The notes under the pieces are model-generated. The model was not told the DNA's origin and did no database searches. It was given only the letters and a program-made list of their open reading frames with translations. DNA of 64,000 bases, from contig JAVLRN010000003.1 of NCBI GenBank assembly GCA_032821775.1, positions 3,038,001 through 3,102,000 on the forward strand. Reading direction: 5' to 3'. Position numbers and translations under genes: made by a program. Source of the DNA: Sanguinoderma infundibulare. Taxonomy: Eukaryota; Basidiomycota; Agaricomycetes; Polyporales; Polyporaceae. Shown here in pieces: positions 11,505 to 24,090 of this stretch (the stretch's first letter is position 1; each line of letters starts with the position of its first letter).

Positions 11505-14308
11505 ATGTCTGATCCGTTCGACGTACCGCCCGTGCCTGAGCAGGACCAATCTGGCGGCGACGTCCTGCCCACCTACGACGACCTTGCTCAACAACACGGT
11601 CCAAATTCAAGGTGAGTGATCCTCGGAGAATCATAACATGCTCGTTGCGGACGGAGAATGCGACCCTCAGGTTCGGTCGGTGGAGGGAATGGATCGAGAA
11701 GAGGTGTGTCCGCCGATCTCCTGCTCTCACGAGAATCGCTCAACGATGTCTTCTCTCAAGGGCGGCAGAACGCTACAATGACCTCTCGCCCGCTGACTTC
11801 GAACGACGACGACAGCGCGGCTGGGGTGAGGGGGTGAGTCCGCTTCTATCACGTTGTATGTCCCAACCACAGCTGTGATGCCTTCACCGCCTGCAGCTTG
11901 ACCGGCAACAACCTGGCCATCCTCAAGTGGAATCCCCACAAGATGCCTCGCTTCCAACAGTATCCGTTTATGCACCCTCAGCACATTCATCGTCAGATGC
12001 ATCGTCGCATCCACTCTCAATGTACTCCACCGGACCATTGCCTTTTGGTCCGTCATCCTATCCTGCGTATCCGGTGTCAATGTATTCCACCGCGCCCTAT
12101 ATGCCCCAGCCGGCCGCAATGTATCCAAATCCTCCCGCTTCTTATTCATTAGCACCGCCTCTACCGCTCCATCCTCAGCTGCGCCTCCAAACATCCTTCA
12201 CCGATAGCATGCCTTCGCCGTTTGCCCACGCAAACTACCCTCCGCCTCCCCAGACCCTCATACCTGAGTCTCTCGACCCTTCTCACCTCAAGCTGTATAA
12301 CTTTGGCTCGCGCTTCTTGCCTCACACGACCTACCCGATTCGTTGTCTGCTTCCAGTCAACAACCATCGTCTGCTGCTCATTGGACATGACGACGGCTTG
12401 TCTGTTTTGGATATGTTCCCTAGCGATTGGACCGGGGCCGACGAGACCCAGAAAGGTCCTCCTGATGCCCAAGCCAAGCTCATCTGGGAAGGTGAAGGGT
12501 GAGTGTGCGTCCTTCCTGGATAGCCACCGGCCTGAGCTGTATCTTCTAGTGTGCACCAGATGTCGATCTTGGAGTCAGAGAGCATAGGGGAAGGCACTCC
12601 CCAAGGCGTCGTTCTTGCACTCGTGAGCACCGAAGACACTTCGTCCAAAGAGTCGGAAAACACGAGGGTCTTGCGTATGTACAACCTCGGTAGCCTCATC
12701 AGTCTGGCGAAGTACTATGCTACCCAGAAGGTCAGTCCACCAATCACTCTTGGTCTTAAGTCTCCGACTGACATGTTCGTAGGGTGCTCGACCACTGGAT
12801 CTACGCTCGACGGGTAAGAGCTCTCAGAGTTCCGGGAAGAAGACTCATCATCGTCCTCCAAGTTCCATCACCAAGGGCCTGAGAAATCTCGTCCTTGACA
12901 ATGGAATAGCGCAGCCCCAGACCCCTTCAACACGGCATCCCGAGCCTCAGGCATCATACTCATCCATCACCGACTCTTGGACATCCCCCGGGAAGTCGAA
13001 GTCGAAGGCGAAGGCCGTTTCAACTCCCCCGTCACGCACAGACTCGACGGATTCGGAGTGGGATATGGTAAACGAACTGCCACTACGGTGGGCCACGAAC
13101 TACACTCCGCTCGCCTCGAGCGGATCACGGCTACAGAATAATTCCGTTCTTCTGTACGACGTATGGCGAAACGAAGGTCAGCGGGGACCAGGAGGCGTGC
13201 TTCTTGCCATTGCGACAAAGTCGTCAATACTTCTGTACGAGGCACCCAAGGGTGAACGTGCGTTCCGATTCACGAAGGTTGGTCGAGCGCGACGATTAAC
13301 TCAATAGGCAGGTATTGACTTCGGTTGCTACAGGAATTCTACACGCCGCTACCCGCACGGAGCATCAGCTTCATCCACCAGTCCGTGCAAGACAACATGT
13401 CCCGGAGCCCGTCCGACGTCTTCCCGCGGACCGCCCCGCTCGACAGCGCCCCGCAGCGGCACATGCGCGTGTCCTCGTTCGGCGCGAACGTCCGCGCGTA
13501 CCCCACCCAGCTCTCCCTCTTCGTCGTCTTCGAGAAGAAGGCGGGCACGATCCGCGTCGCCGACGCCGCCGTCGGCGAGGTCGAGCTCTACGAGGACAAC
13601 TGGAGCGCGCAGCAGACCGCGCTCATGAGCGCGCCCTCGGTCAGCTCGCTCTCGTCCCGCCGCTCGCGCGCGTCCTGGGACGGGCGCGGGTTCAGCAAGG
13701 ACAAGGGCATGTGGGCGCGGCCCGTCAGGTTCGACGTGCCCGGGCCCAGCGGCCGCACGGCGTTCTCGCAGATGTACGTCCTCACCCGCGGCCGGCAGTC
13801 GCACATCATCCCGCACCCGCTCCCCGCAAAGGTGTCCGCCGTGCCCCCGTTCCGTATCCTGTATTGGACGTCGACGCCGACGCACGTCACCGTCCGGATA
13901 GGTAGCCCCGATGATCTGGACGAGCCTCCCATGTTGCAGGTCGTGGCTTTTGGCGAGGACGGGGTCGAGGTGCAGGAGATCCCGCTCTCCCAGCTCTCGG
14001 AGCGCAAAGGGAAGGGGCGCGCACAGGATCCTGTTCGAACCCAGGCGGACGTCGGTGGCTCGGCAGGACTGCTCCTGGCCGGCGGACACTGGCATCGGCC
14101 CTTCTACCAGGGCGGCCTTCAGCGATCGTACTCGACCTCCAGCACCAACACGTATGATTCGTCAACGGCGGAGGACGAGGAGAGCGAACGGCGAGCGCGA
14201 AGAGGAGAGGGCGTCTACGGATGGGCGCAGAGGGGCGCAGAGGACTACCGTGTCTTCTGGCTGGGCGACGGCAGCAACGACGACGACGGGTTCGACGATT
14301 TCGAGTGA
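11505..14308 (+). CDS. CNH-like (citron homology) domain protein
   Basis: Seven exons (11505-11611, 11671-11703, 11761-11833, 11897-12498, 12550-12730, 12783-13277, 13334-14308) give 821 residues. The N-terminus is short and acidic; FGRWREWIEKRAAERYNDL looks helical; about residues 75-200 are Pro/Tyr/Ser-rich and disordered. From about residue 225 strand blocks resembling a CNH beta-propeller appear: YPIRCLLPVNNHRLLLIGHD then GLSVLDMFP, AKLIWEGEGVHQM, VVLALVSTED, RVLRMYNLGSLISLAKYYAT, VLLAIATKSSILLYEAP and LSLFVVFEKKAGTIRVAD. CNH domains bind Rho/Rab-type GTPases in Rom2, citron kinase and Vps39. Here there is no kinase, DH or PH domain, so the propeller stands alone as a possible scaffold. 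The tail (about 715-821) is acidic and low-complexity. GC content rises sharply within the last exon. Confidence 0.72.
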
Positions 14309-14576
14309 TGCTTTCCATTTCTGCTACGACTACATTGACGGAGAGAGAGAGACAGCGGACGTTATGTGCAAGCTACTGTCGTCAGAGGAAAGCAGTGTTG
14401 TATAGGTTAGAGTGTATATGTTCCAAGTGTACAGGCGTAATGCGATCCAGTCCCATGCTTACAGCGGTCGAGTGAGGATTAGGCGTATGCGAACGGTACC
14501 AACCAAGGCCGAGCGAGACAACATTGGATATCGACGACAAATAATGGTATCCACGCGAACAGTCCGGACTACCGAA

Positions 14577-17500
14577 TCATGGCCTCTGCGGGTCCGAATG
14601 GCTCGTCCCTCGGAGCACCGCGAACGATCGGCGCCCCTGTTCGTCCACGCCGCCCAACGCCGACGGCGGCGATGCTGACGATCCCTGCGACGCCGACGGG
14701 AAGCCAGGGCGCGGCTTCCGCACGACTACGAACGACCGACCGGTCTCCTGGCTGACCGGCGGCGGGGGCGCGGCGCCCGCCGCCACGTCGCTATCGCTCA
14801 TCCGACGATTCTTCCGAATGTTGTACCAATGCTTCTTCTTCGGCGTGCCCAGCGCCGCCACGTCGTCGGCCCTCTGCTCCGGCACAGCGCCGCTCCCGCC
14901 GCCGCCGCTTCCATTTCCACTTCCACTCGTGACCCCCGTGCTACCCGCGGCCGCGGCGACGGCCGGCGCCACCATGAACGGCGCGTTCTCGATAATCGCC
15001 GACTGCGACTTCGTGCGTACGTGCGCGGGGGGCATCGCGCCGGGCGGGAGGCCCCTCGCCGCCGCCGCGGACGCGATCGACGGCGTGGGCGGGGGCGAGT
15101 CCTCGGCCATCGACTGGCTCGACTTGGCGAACGAACCCGGACCGCGCCTACCGCGCTCGACCGACGGGAACGTCTGGGTGGAGCCGGACGCGATGGCGTA
15201 AGGCGAGTCGTAATGGGCGCGTCCGCCCGCGACCCTGGCGAACCCAGACTTTGGCGGTTCTGGCGTCGGGGCCCGCGCCGCCACCTGGTTGTACCCGGGC
15301 CCGGGGAACGGTTGCCATGCGGCCATGATGAACCCGGTCTCGTCATCGCTTTCTTCCTTGTACGGCTGCATGGCGTGTTCTGGGCGGAGCACGGAGGGCG
15401 GACCCGAAGAAGGCGGCGTCGTGCCCTTGTACAGCGGCGCGGGCCTGGGCAGCGCGAGGGTCGACGGAGGTCGGTTGTCGGCCGGACGATACCCGCGGTT
15501 GCGCTGGGGATGTCGGGGTCCGCAGCATCCCATGAGACCCAGGGTACCGAGAAGGCCGCTGTCGACCACATGTCGGCTCCTGCTGAAACCGATGCCGCCT
15601 ATAATGCGAAGGGTCGCCTCTAGAATCTTCACGACGAGCATTAGCACTAACGCCAGGTATATCAAACCCAGGATGAACAGAATCGCATACGCGACCCATT
15701 GCGCCGCACCAGCGCCAATGGAAACCTGGCGGAAACCAACGTTAGCTTTACGTACGAACGGAAGTGCATGAGAACGACTGGGGAACTTACAACTGGGGTG
15801 AGGATGACGAGAAGCACCGCTATGACGATTCTGCCCACGCAAAACAAGAAGCTTATGAGACCCATACTCGCGCCCTGGCCCCAGGGTAGCCAGACACTGG
15901 TCCCGAGAGCGGAGGCGACCTCGCCGACAAGGATGATAACGGCCTGCGCAGTCCCGCTCCTCTGGCCGAAGCCGATGGTAACCCCGAAAGCTATATTGAT
16001 GGCGAAGAGGGTGGAAGCGAAGAGCTGGGACCCGTGCCTATAGTGGTTATATAGCGGTCCGAGCGAGAGGAGAGTCCAGGTTTCGTCATATAGCTTGCTT
16101 GTCCGCGTGGTCGTGAGCCGGAAAATTAAGAAGGCGGGGATCACGACGGACAAGAACCCGAACGAGAGGGCGGCGAGGACAGTGGATGCAAGCGAGGCTT
16201 GGCTCCTAGGAAGGCTCATGTGATAGCACGAGAAGATGGTGATAGGCAGGTGGAAGAGGACGAGGACGCGGACAAGGTTACCGTGTAAGACACTGCTGTG
16301 GAAAGACACGATGTTGCTCCTCCATTTCCACCATGCACGAGTAGCCGGGAAGCGAGCAGGCGAACGAGAGAACAAGAAGTGACCGTTCAAAGACCGATTC
16401 TCGTCGTTCGCGGACATCCCTGCGCTGTCCAATATGTCCTTGCTCGCGGTGGAATAACGCGGGCTTCGCGTTCCTCCAAAGGTAGCCGAGGGGCCGCCGC
16501 TCGCAGCACCAGCGATGAGGGACATGAAGAAGTCGAGTCCCCATACCAGAATGCTGAGCACGATGGTTGCGGCGATGATAGCCAAGAACAGCGCCAGACA
16601 GGTGCCGAACAAGTCCTGTGGTCGTAATCCAACCGACCAAGCGAACGCGGATATGCCGGTAGTTGCGTTCGGCGGTAGTTGAAACAAAAAATTCGGCGCG
16701 GACGCGTTAATGAATATCGGAGAAGAGGGGTCGTTCAATTGATCGGCGAAATTCGAAGGCGGGTCGTAGGCTTGAACCGTGAGTGGGTTCCAACGGTGCT
16801 GGACCGCGTCTTTGCCTTGGGCGAGGGAGATGTCTGCATGCCAAGTTACTATCGTGTCGGAGCGGATGCAAATTTGTTGTACTTACTGTAGCTGAGGGTC
16901 GCCCAAGCAGTCTGGGACAACAATGGATCTGATCGAGCACGTCAATCCGTCAACGCACACTAGGAGGTAGAGGGATCGGACGCATTCCGCTTACAGGTGA
17001 ACATCGGCCATTGTACCGCAACCATGGACAGGGCTGCGCACCATTGGGTATGGAAGACGATGTCCCTCAGCGACGGCGTACCTGCAAAGTGACGTCACAT
17101 CCGTCCATCCCCCCCTCGCGCGCAAACATTCAAATAGGACGTACAGAAACGCATGAGGGCCGGCGAGGATGCGAACCGTTCCCCGCTCAGCGCACTCGCC
17201 AGGATGAAGCCCGCACCCTCCACCTTGGCCAGGACGCCGCTCCCACTCCTAGATGACCCTCGGCCCCACGCGGCGACCAGGCGTGCGATTCCGACGACGA
17301 CCCAGTACCCTATCGCCAATCCAACGGTACACCAGAAGATGATATCCGCGTGGCCGTAGACGGAATCAGGACTGCCGGTGCCCGGTACGAGTATCGTCGT
17401 GTTCAAGTCGAGACAGAGAAGCTCATTTTGGAACGGGTCCAGTGCGCGGAGTCGGGTGTCGAGAGTCTCGAGCTCGTAGCCTGGCTGGACCTGCACGGAG

Positions 17501-17945
17501 GAGGAGAAGGCGAAGGGTCCGGGGCTGAGGGGACAGTAGCCATTTGTAGGATCGGCCTCGCTGAGTGGGGATGCGGGGCGCAAGGATGCGCAGAAGAACG
17601 AGTTGCCGTGGGAGTTGGGTTGTTGGAAGGTCAGTACTTCAGTCGTCGTGAATAGTGTCGCTGGAGGTCGTGTGCTCTCGGGTCATGCTCGTGCTTGGCG
17701 ATTCGGAGCTTTGGCTACTTACTGGCGACGGTGTTCGAGGCGGCAGTAATTTGCTGTGGCGAAGTACCGATTACGGTGAAGTTAAGGTAAGGTCCGCTTG
17801 AGGCTTCAGGGAAGAATTGGGCATAGACGGTGGACACGGCGAGCTTCTGGGAAGTATTCGTGCTCGAAAAACAGTCGGAGAATTGGAGGGTGGCAGGTTG
17901 AGCGGTCGTAAGCATCAGGCGGGAGACTAGGAAGGAAAGCAGCAT
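14577..17945 (-). CDS. TRP-like / flavin-carrier (FLC) family membrane protein
   Basis: Six exons (17945-17723, 17636-17145, 17081-16995, 16928-16887, 16833-15791, 15725-14577) give 1011 residues. The start at 17945 begins a signal peptide (MLLSFLVSRLMLTTAQP); an ATG at 17999 in the same frame is less likely. A Cys-containing luminal ML-like domain follows (LQFSDCF, then FFCASLRPASP, then YCPLSPGPFAF), then about nine hydrophobic helices of the TRP-like domain (ADIIFWCTVGLAIGYWVVVG; ALFLAIIAATIVLSILVWGL; SFGFLSVVIPAFLIFRL; ILFILGLIYLALVLMLVV). The last about 340 residues are a Ser/Pro/Gly-rich cytosolic tail. Yeast Flc1-3 and fission yeast Pkd2 act in FAD transport into the ER, calcium homeostasis and wall integrity. 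Which of these this copy does cannot be told. Its 3' end faces the CNH gene, 268 bp away. Confidence 0.87.
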
Positions 17946-20900
17946 GAAGAAGCGGGGGAAAGCCCTCCATAGAGGGTCAGGCTCCTGCAAGCCGGCCATG
18001 GAGGCGGAGAAGCGAAGGGCGAGGAGGTGGACGACGTCGGCCCCAGCGGACAGTCCTCTGCAATGCCGTCTACAACGACAAGACAAACATGGACCGCGCC
18101 GTCATCGTGGCGTCGCCGCATACAATGCTCTCTTACCGCGTGCCTAGTACATATTACTTACTCGCAATGACAAGTAAGCTTTTCAGACTAATGAAGATTA
18201 GCAGTGTTCAAACTCCGAAAGGTAAGGCTACCCTTATCTCCCCACATGGGGCTGTGTACACTCGGCGGAGCGTCCTTCCTACTTATCCTCGATCTGCATC
18301 CTGTCTACTCACCACCTTCCCGAGCAGCTATGTCTTCATGTCTCGCGTCCGGCAATGCAATGTGCATTGCCTACCGGCACCTTTTCTCCCGGCGCACTGG
18401 CTCGTGCTCTCGTTCCGCCGGCAACCCGCTCTGAAATTGGAACCTTCGAGCTCTGATGTGTTCTCACCAACGTACGAGGGCGTGCCGTGAGACCTAATGT
18501 CCTAGCGTCGGTGGTGATAGTACTAATGGTAGCGGAAAAAGGTAGCGCGGTTGTGCGTTCTCGAGTCTTTTCATCGATCATTCAAATTGCGCAAATATTG
18601 TCCAACGCTTCAAATTCATGCTGACACCAGTGGGTACCCCTTGACATAGAAGTCCAGAGACTAACCAATTCGTGAAATGGGTAATATACAGGTTGGAGCA
18701 CACTGACATCCGTGTGTCGGAGGATCTCTCTCAGGCACGGGCCTCGGAACGCAGGAAGGACCGACATACTGCTTAGGCAGAACCAATTGCATGTTTCATG
18801 CATACGCACATGCTCCTCTTGGCGAGCAGACGGGCAGCGCGTGCGCACCACTCCTCAGACGGCCACACGGCGCATTCGTCAGCGCGAGCGAAACACATGA
18901 TCGCGCGCCGCACAAATGAGTCCGCGCTTTCCATCCTATCCACGTCGGGCCCTCCTTGCGAGCGATACCAGCGATAGCTCATGACCGGAGGCGTAAACCT
19001 TTCTTACCCGATACCGATTTCGTCGCATGCCGGAGACCTCAAAAACGCTATCACTCGACGCCCACCAGACTCGAGGACAGCGTGTGTCGAAGCGTGGCAC
19101 GACTGCGTGCGCCACGCGTGCGTCCCGGCGGCGTCCACAACCAGGACCCCAACGCTGGACCTCGCCGGACGTTCGAACATCGGAAACTGTCGATGTGTAC
19201 TGACTCTGTCGGCGCACTGTCACTTTGGCTTGTGGCGCACCGGAACCTGGGCCGTGGTCGAGACGGTTTTTGGTCGCCGGAAGGGTCGTTTCCGAGTCCC
19301 GCGCCGGCCAGGACTTCCTTCGCGGTACGCGCATCACAATCACAGCCTGACATCTCAACTTGTTGACCGCGCGAAGCTCCAAGATCTCGTCTGCGCTATC
19401 TCGAGCGTGTGTGGGTGGGGGCGGAGAAAAAAAAGAAGCTTTGTTCTCGTTCGTGCCGCGGACGTGTCAATGACCCCACGTTCGCCTTCTGGCCTTCGCG
19501 ATCACTCATTGGTGGCCATGGGATCTCACCAGTGCGCCATCTTCAGAGAAGCTTGTTGACATGGTCCTATCCTGTGTACAGCGCTGGTTTGCAGGACGAA
19601 CAACATCGCGAAGTTCCCCAAACCAGTGCCGGTGGTACTGCTGGTCGCCTGGTAGGCGAAAGTAGTCGCTCGTCGTATCTCAAGGTGGTCTTCCCGGAAC
19701 TGTTTATTAACCGCAGGATCAGCCTTGGACGCTTGTTCCACGTTCGCATCTTGGGACCCCCGTTCTGAAAGCGATTCTCTCGCAGTCGCTGGACTCGGGT
19801 CCGTTCCCTTCGTTGCACCCTATTTGCACCCTGTTAATTTTGGATCTCACTTCAAGTTTGCCGTATCGCATAGTCTTCCATGCCGTACGCGAGCGGGAGT
19901 TTTGCGTCCTGCGGTGCCGTCAGAGTACCCAGACCGTATGGACTCGCACTGTCGCTTGCAACTCAAAAAAAACTGCCCGCATGGCGGGGCCGAGCCGGCT
20001 AGCCTCTTCTCATCCCGTACTACGTGCGTTCCATATCCGACAATGCGAGGCCGGCGTCGTGGCGTTGCGGGGTTGCGCCAATGTCTCAATACCGCGTTGT
20101 GCATATTGCGTCCCCCGCCGCCCTGGCCCTGGGACGGGAACCTTGCTGCAGATCGATGGTCTCGCAGGGTCTCGCACAATGATGCCCTCACCATGCCGAT
20201 ATTCACCCAGTTCCCCCGCGCGCCCAGCGACGTGTGCGACTCGTACTTGGCGATGGCATACGTAGTGCGTACGCGAGCGGACTTGGTACGCCTTGCCATG
20301 TATGTGCTTAATGCGCCTCGGGCCCCTGCCAGGTCGACCGATAACCTCATGGTCGCGGTTTGCCGCTATCCGCCTGCATGACTAAAACAAACGAAGTCGT
20401 TCTCATGACCGGGACGAGGGGCGGCCTCGGCTGGACGCATCCCCCAAAGACAGACACAGTCGATTCCATTGGCCATGAGGGCCCTGCTAGATTCCATGTC
20501 ATTTGCTCTGTTATCGTTCTGAAACATCCGGCCCCAGTACCTCCACCAGACAAAGGGATATCTACAGAATGACAGAACTGGGGCCGCGGAGTATGTCAAA
20601 AGCTGCATATGTTTGGCGACACCGTAACGTCAACGGGACCCTTCATCGAACGCGAAAGGCCCAAGGGAGGCCCGTAGAGTCCGGACGCCACGACGGGACC
20701 AGTAGAAGGACTGGGTGGGTCGGGCGGTGCGTCCAGTACGTGCTTCGTTGGTGTTTCAGGTTGCTAGCCGGACAGCGGCACGCTTCTTTGCAGCGCGCGG
20801 AAGAGGCAGGTGCGCGCCGCGAGAGGGGCACTGGCCGCGTCCGCTGCGAGAGAAGAAGCAGGAACGAGCACGGAGAAGCACGCACGAGCCAAGGTACGTG

Positions 20901-22324
20901 CGCCCGGCGGTTTCCCGAGGGCCGCGTGCGAGCACGCTATCGTCATACGTACCCGCGAACCTTGGCGAGCAACAGAGGCCCCTGGAAAAACTGGTGTGTG
21001 GTACGCGAGAGGGACGGAAGGGCGTGGAATTCCGAGGTGCGGGGAAGCCGTCCTCCTGCCTGGAGGGGCTTGGTCCTAGTTGTCATTACTTACTCACCAG
21101 AAGGGGAACGCGTCCACGGCCATGCCGCGGTGCTCGCCCAGTGGATTTCTTCGGGAACTTACCGTGCTTCCCCTGGCCCTGGTGAGCTGAGGGCCAAGCT
21201 AGCCCGCAAGCGATTAAGCCTGTGAGAAGGCATGCAGTATGTAAGTGGTCCGACGTGAGAGGAAGTAGGTGTAATTTGCACCAAGACCACGACGACGCGG
21301 GCGACGCGGGCGCGACCGCGGACCGCAAGGCCAGGGTTGTTGGCGCTGCTCCCAGTATAGAGGAGTCATTGTCAAGTGTCCGATGCACCGTCGCGGGCAG
21401 GCTCAGGGATTCGAAGGGGGGGCCCTGTTTACGACATGATTGAGTCATGTTACTGGACTACAACCACCGTGCGCGTCTCAAAGACGGCGAGCCGGTATCC
21501 TAAAGGTAAACGGTCTTGCATTTATCACGGAAAAGAAAGCGCCACAAGGCCGTCGGCTTCAGCCTGCTCGTTCGGGCAAGCCACCGCTCGTGAGGCCGGT
21601 GGTGACATGGACTCACCGAGCACTTGCACAGATATGCAGGCACAGAACGGACATCGCGATGCAGCCAGTTGTCAGTCACACAGGCCGAGAGGAATAAGGG
21701 ATTGCACATTGCCGTAAAGCGACCAGCAACGGGGATGTCATTGACAGCGCTCAGACGGAGCAGAGCGGGGATGGGGGTCACATCGAGGACAGCCCAAGAC
21801 ACAGCCCGTGGCTGTCAACCCAGAGGGTGGACCTGGGGGATGGAGCTGCGGCGGGTGGACAAGCGGTGGACGTGAATGCAGCTGTCTGCGGCTCCCAAGG
21901 ACGGAGTGCATTGGGTGGCCTGGGCGAAGTGCCCTGTGCGAGAGCCTCGTGCACCGACCAGTCCATGCAGCCGACACTTCCACATGGTCCCGCCATCAGC
22001 TGGTTCGCCCTTTTGCCTATTCCGGCGCTGCATTCCCACGACCGGTCGCAACTGACTTTTTGACTAATCTGTGACCGCGCATCACATCGGCTCCGGGGGG
22101 CAAGCGCTTAAAGAGACGCTGGGCAGCTCTCCTCTTGCCATCAAGCTCGTTTTGATCGGCAAGTACGCCATCCACTCGCCCGCGGCCGCTGGTCTGACCT
22201 GGTCTGACCCATCGTCAGCACTGCTTTTCGGACTTCAGTCCGTGGTCGAGCTCCTCAATCAGCGTTTTCTGCAGCGCACTGCGCTTTTTAATATCTGATC
22301 CACACCACCATCTAGCCACTCGAC
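17946..22324. other. 4.4 kb gap between the TRP-like and ING genes
   Basis: The ends nearest each gene should be promoters. The interior carries only overlapping frames of 60-240 codons on all strands, typical of GC-rich non-coding DNA, with no recognisable domain, TIR, LTR or tRNA. A 75-codon frame at 22071-22298 ends 26 nt before the ING start and could be a leader ORF, but nothing supports its translation. Confidence 0.5.
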
Positions 22325-24090
22325 ATGAACGCCAACCTCGAGGAGGCTGCTAACATCGCCACGGAGTACCTGTCTAGTAAGTATTAGTGTCCTTAACGCG
22401 CACCCGCCCTGGTCTCCGTGCCTCTCCGTGATGCCGCCGCCGCCCGTGGGCAACGTTTCGTGTACGGTGTCTCAACGTCCTGATCGGTCAAAACCTTTCT
22501 CCCGTCCGACTTGACCATCTTTCCTGGCGCTCTCGTTCCACCCGGACTCCATGCTCGGCCCCGCGTCGTCCTACTGCGCGGGCCGCGGACGTTTCAAAAA
22601 CAACTTGCGTGCAATACGACCGATGCTGACCCCAATGTCGTCACCATGCAGGTCTGGAGAACCTGCCGAGCGAGGCTCAACATATCCTTGTCGAGATCAA
22701 GCATCGGGACATCCGCACCCAAGGCATGTGTGCCCTCTCACATCACGTCCCTTCCACGTTCGTCCTCGCTAAAAAAACGTGACATTCGTATATCCGCATT
22801 CGACGCCACAAATTTCCTCCCGCGTGCGTGCATGTGCTCAGAGCTCGCAGACGAAATCCGGAAGGAGACTCAGAAATACTTCCGCCACTCGTCCAAGAAC
22901 GCGGGCCAGGCGCTGTCCGGCAAGGATGCGGCCATCCCAGACATCGTGAACGCGCTGTACGCGGACCTGGACGTGCTTGCGGCCGAGAAGACGGCGCTCT
23001 CGGAGCGGCTCGTGAGGATCTTCGAGCGCGCCATGGCCCGCTTGCGGCACGATTTGCAGAAGATTCTGAAGCTGCAAGGAGACGAGCCGGGCTTGCCTCC
23101 GACCCAGCACTTTCTCGGCAGCGTAGAGAGCGCGGTCCAGCAGATCCAGAGCCTCCGGGCAGCAGCACAGGCGATCGAGGTCCCTACGCCACCCCCCGCC
23201 CCCGTCGTCGCTCCTCCACCTCCCAAGAGTACGTATCTCAAGACATTGCAAACTGTTCTCTTCACCCCTTCACTCGTTGACGCTAGTCGAGGTGATTTTA
23301 TTGTCTGCGCACGGCTCTTCGTCGCGTTGCCGTTTGTCTGGGCAACGCTTCTTCATTAGGGTGTCGTTTGTCATACATCGGCTTACACTCGGTCGTGCAG
23401 AGCGGAAGACTACGTCGTCAGCTGGGAGTATCAAGCTGCCGAGCCCCGTCCCCGTCACGGTTAGCGCCTACAACAACAACGGGCCGACGCCGAGGTCGAG
23501 CCTGTCGCGAATGGTGCACCCGAGGCAGTCGCCTGTGCGCTCTCGCCGGTTCACGGCATCGACGGGGCTAGAGGACGAAGACGCGGAGGGCGAGGAGGAC
23601 GATGGGGGCGAAGACGGCGGGGATGCGGAGGACCAGGAGCTGTACTGCTACTGCCAAAAGCTGTCGTACGGAGAGGTGCGTCCGAGTCCGTTCCGGGATC
23701 GATGAGCGCTGTTGCTACGCTGTGCGGAAGTGAAGTGTTGTCGAGCGGCGCTGACGATGGGCTTTGTGGCGTGTTCTTTTACATGGCGCAGATGATCGCG
23801 TGCGACAACGAAGAGTGCAAGTACCAATGGGTAAGACAAAGTCTGTTTAGTCGGGCGCTATGGCTACGGCCATGGTTCTCGCAGAGTCGCACGTTCTTTT
23901 ACGTCTTGGCTGACGGGGCCTGTTGACACAGTTCCACCTCTCGTGCGTGGACCTGAAGCCGCCGCTGCCCGACACCTGGTATTGCGACGACTGCAAGCAG
24001 AAGCTTGGCATCCTGGACACATACACGCCACCGATGGCGGCGAGTTCGGCATCGACTGGGGGCGGCCGGAAGGGACGGAAGAAACAATAG
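22325..24090 (+). CDS. ING-family PHD-finger histone-binding protein
   Basis: Six exons (22325-22376, 22652-22723, 22842-23228, 23401-23675, 23792-23830, 23932-24090) give 327 residues. The N-terminal ING helix region is clear: NIATEYLSSLENLPSEAQHI, then VEIKHRDIRTQELADEIRKE, then KYFRHSSKNAGQ, then VLAAEKTALSERLVRIFERA. A Pro/Ala linker, a basic segment and an acidic stretch follow. The C-terminus is a PHD finger with C4HC3 ligands (CYCQKL, then IACDNEEC, then WFHLSC, then TWYCDDC) that would read H3K4me3. ING proteins are subunits of NuA4/NuA3 acetyltransferases (Yng2, Yng1) or Rpd3L deacetylase (Pho23). The N-terminal helix pair looks most like Yng2 but I would not insist. Intron 2 (22724-22841) appears to use a GC donor. 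Confidence 0.92.

Noticed and set aside
20503..21225. 240-codon plus frame in the 18-22 kb gap
   Set aside because: Arg/Gly-rich, overlapping several other frames in the same region; no domain or intron pattern.
22071..22298. 75-codon frame just upstream of the ING start
   Set aside because: Could be a leader ORF but there is no evidence of transcription start or conservation; not called as a gene.
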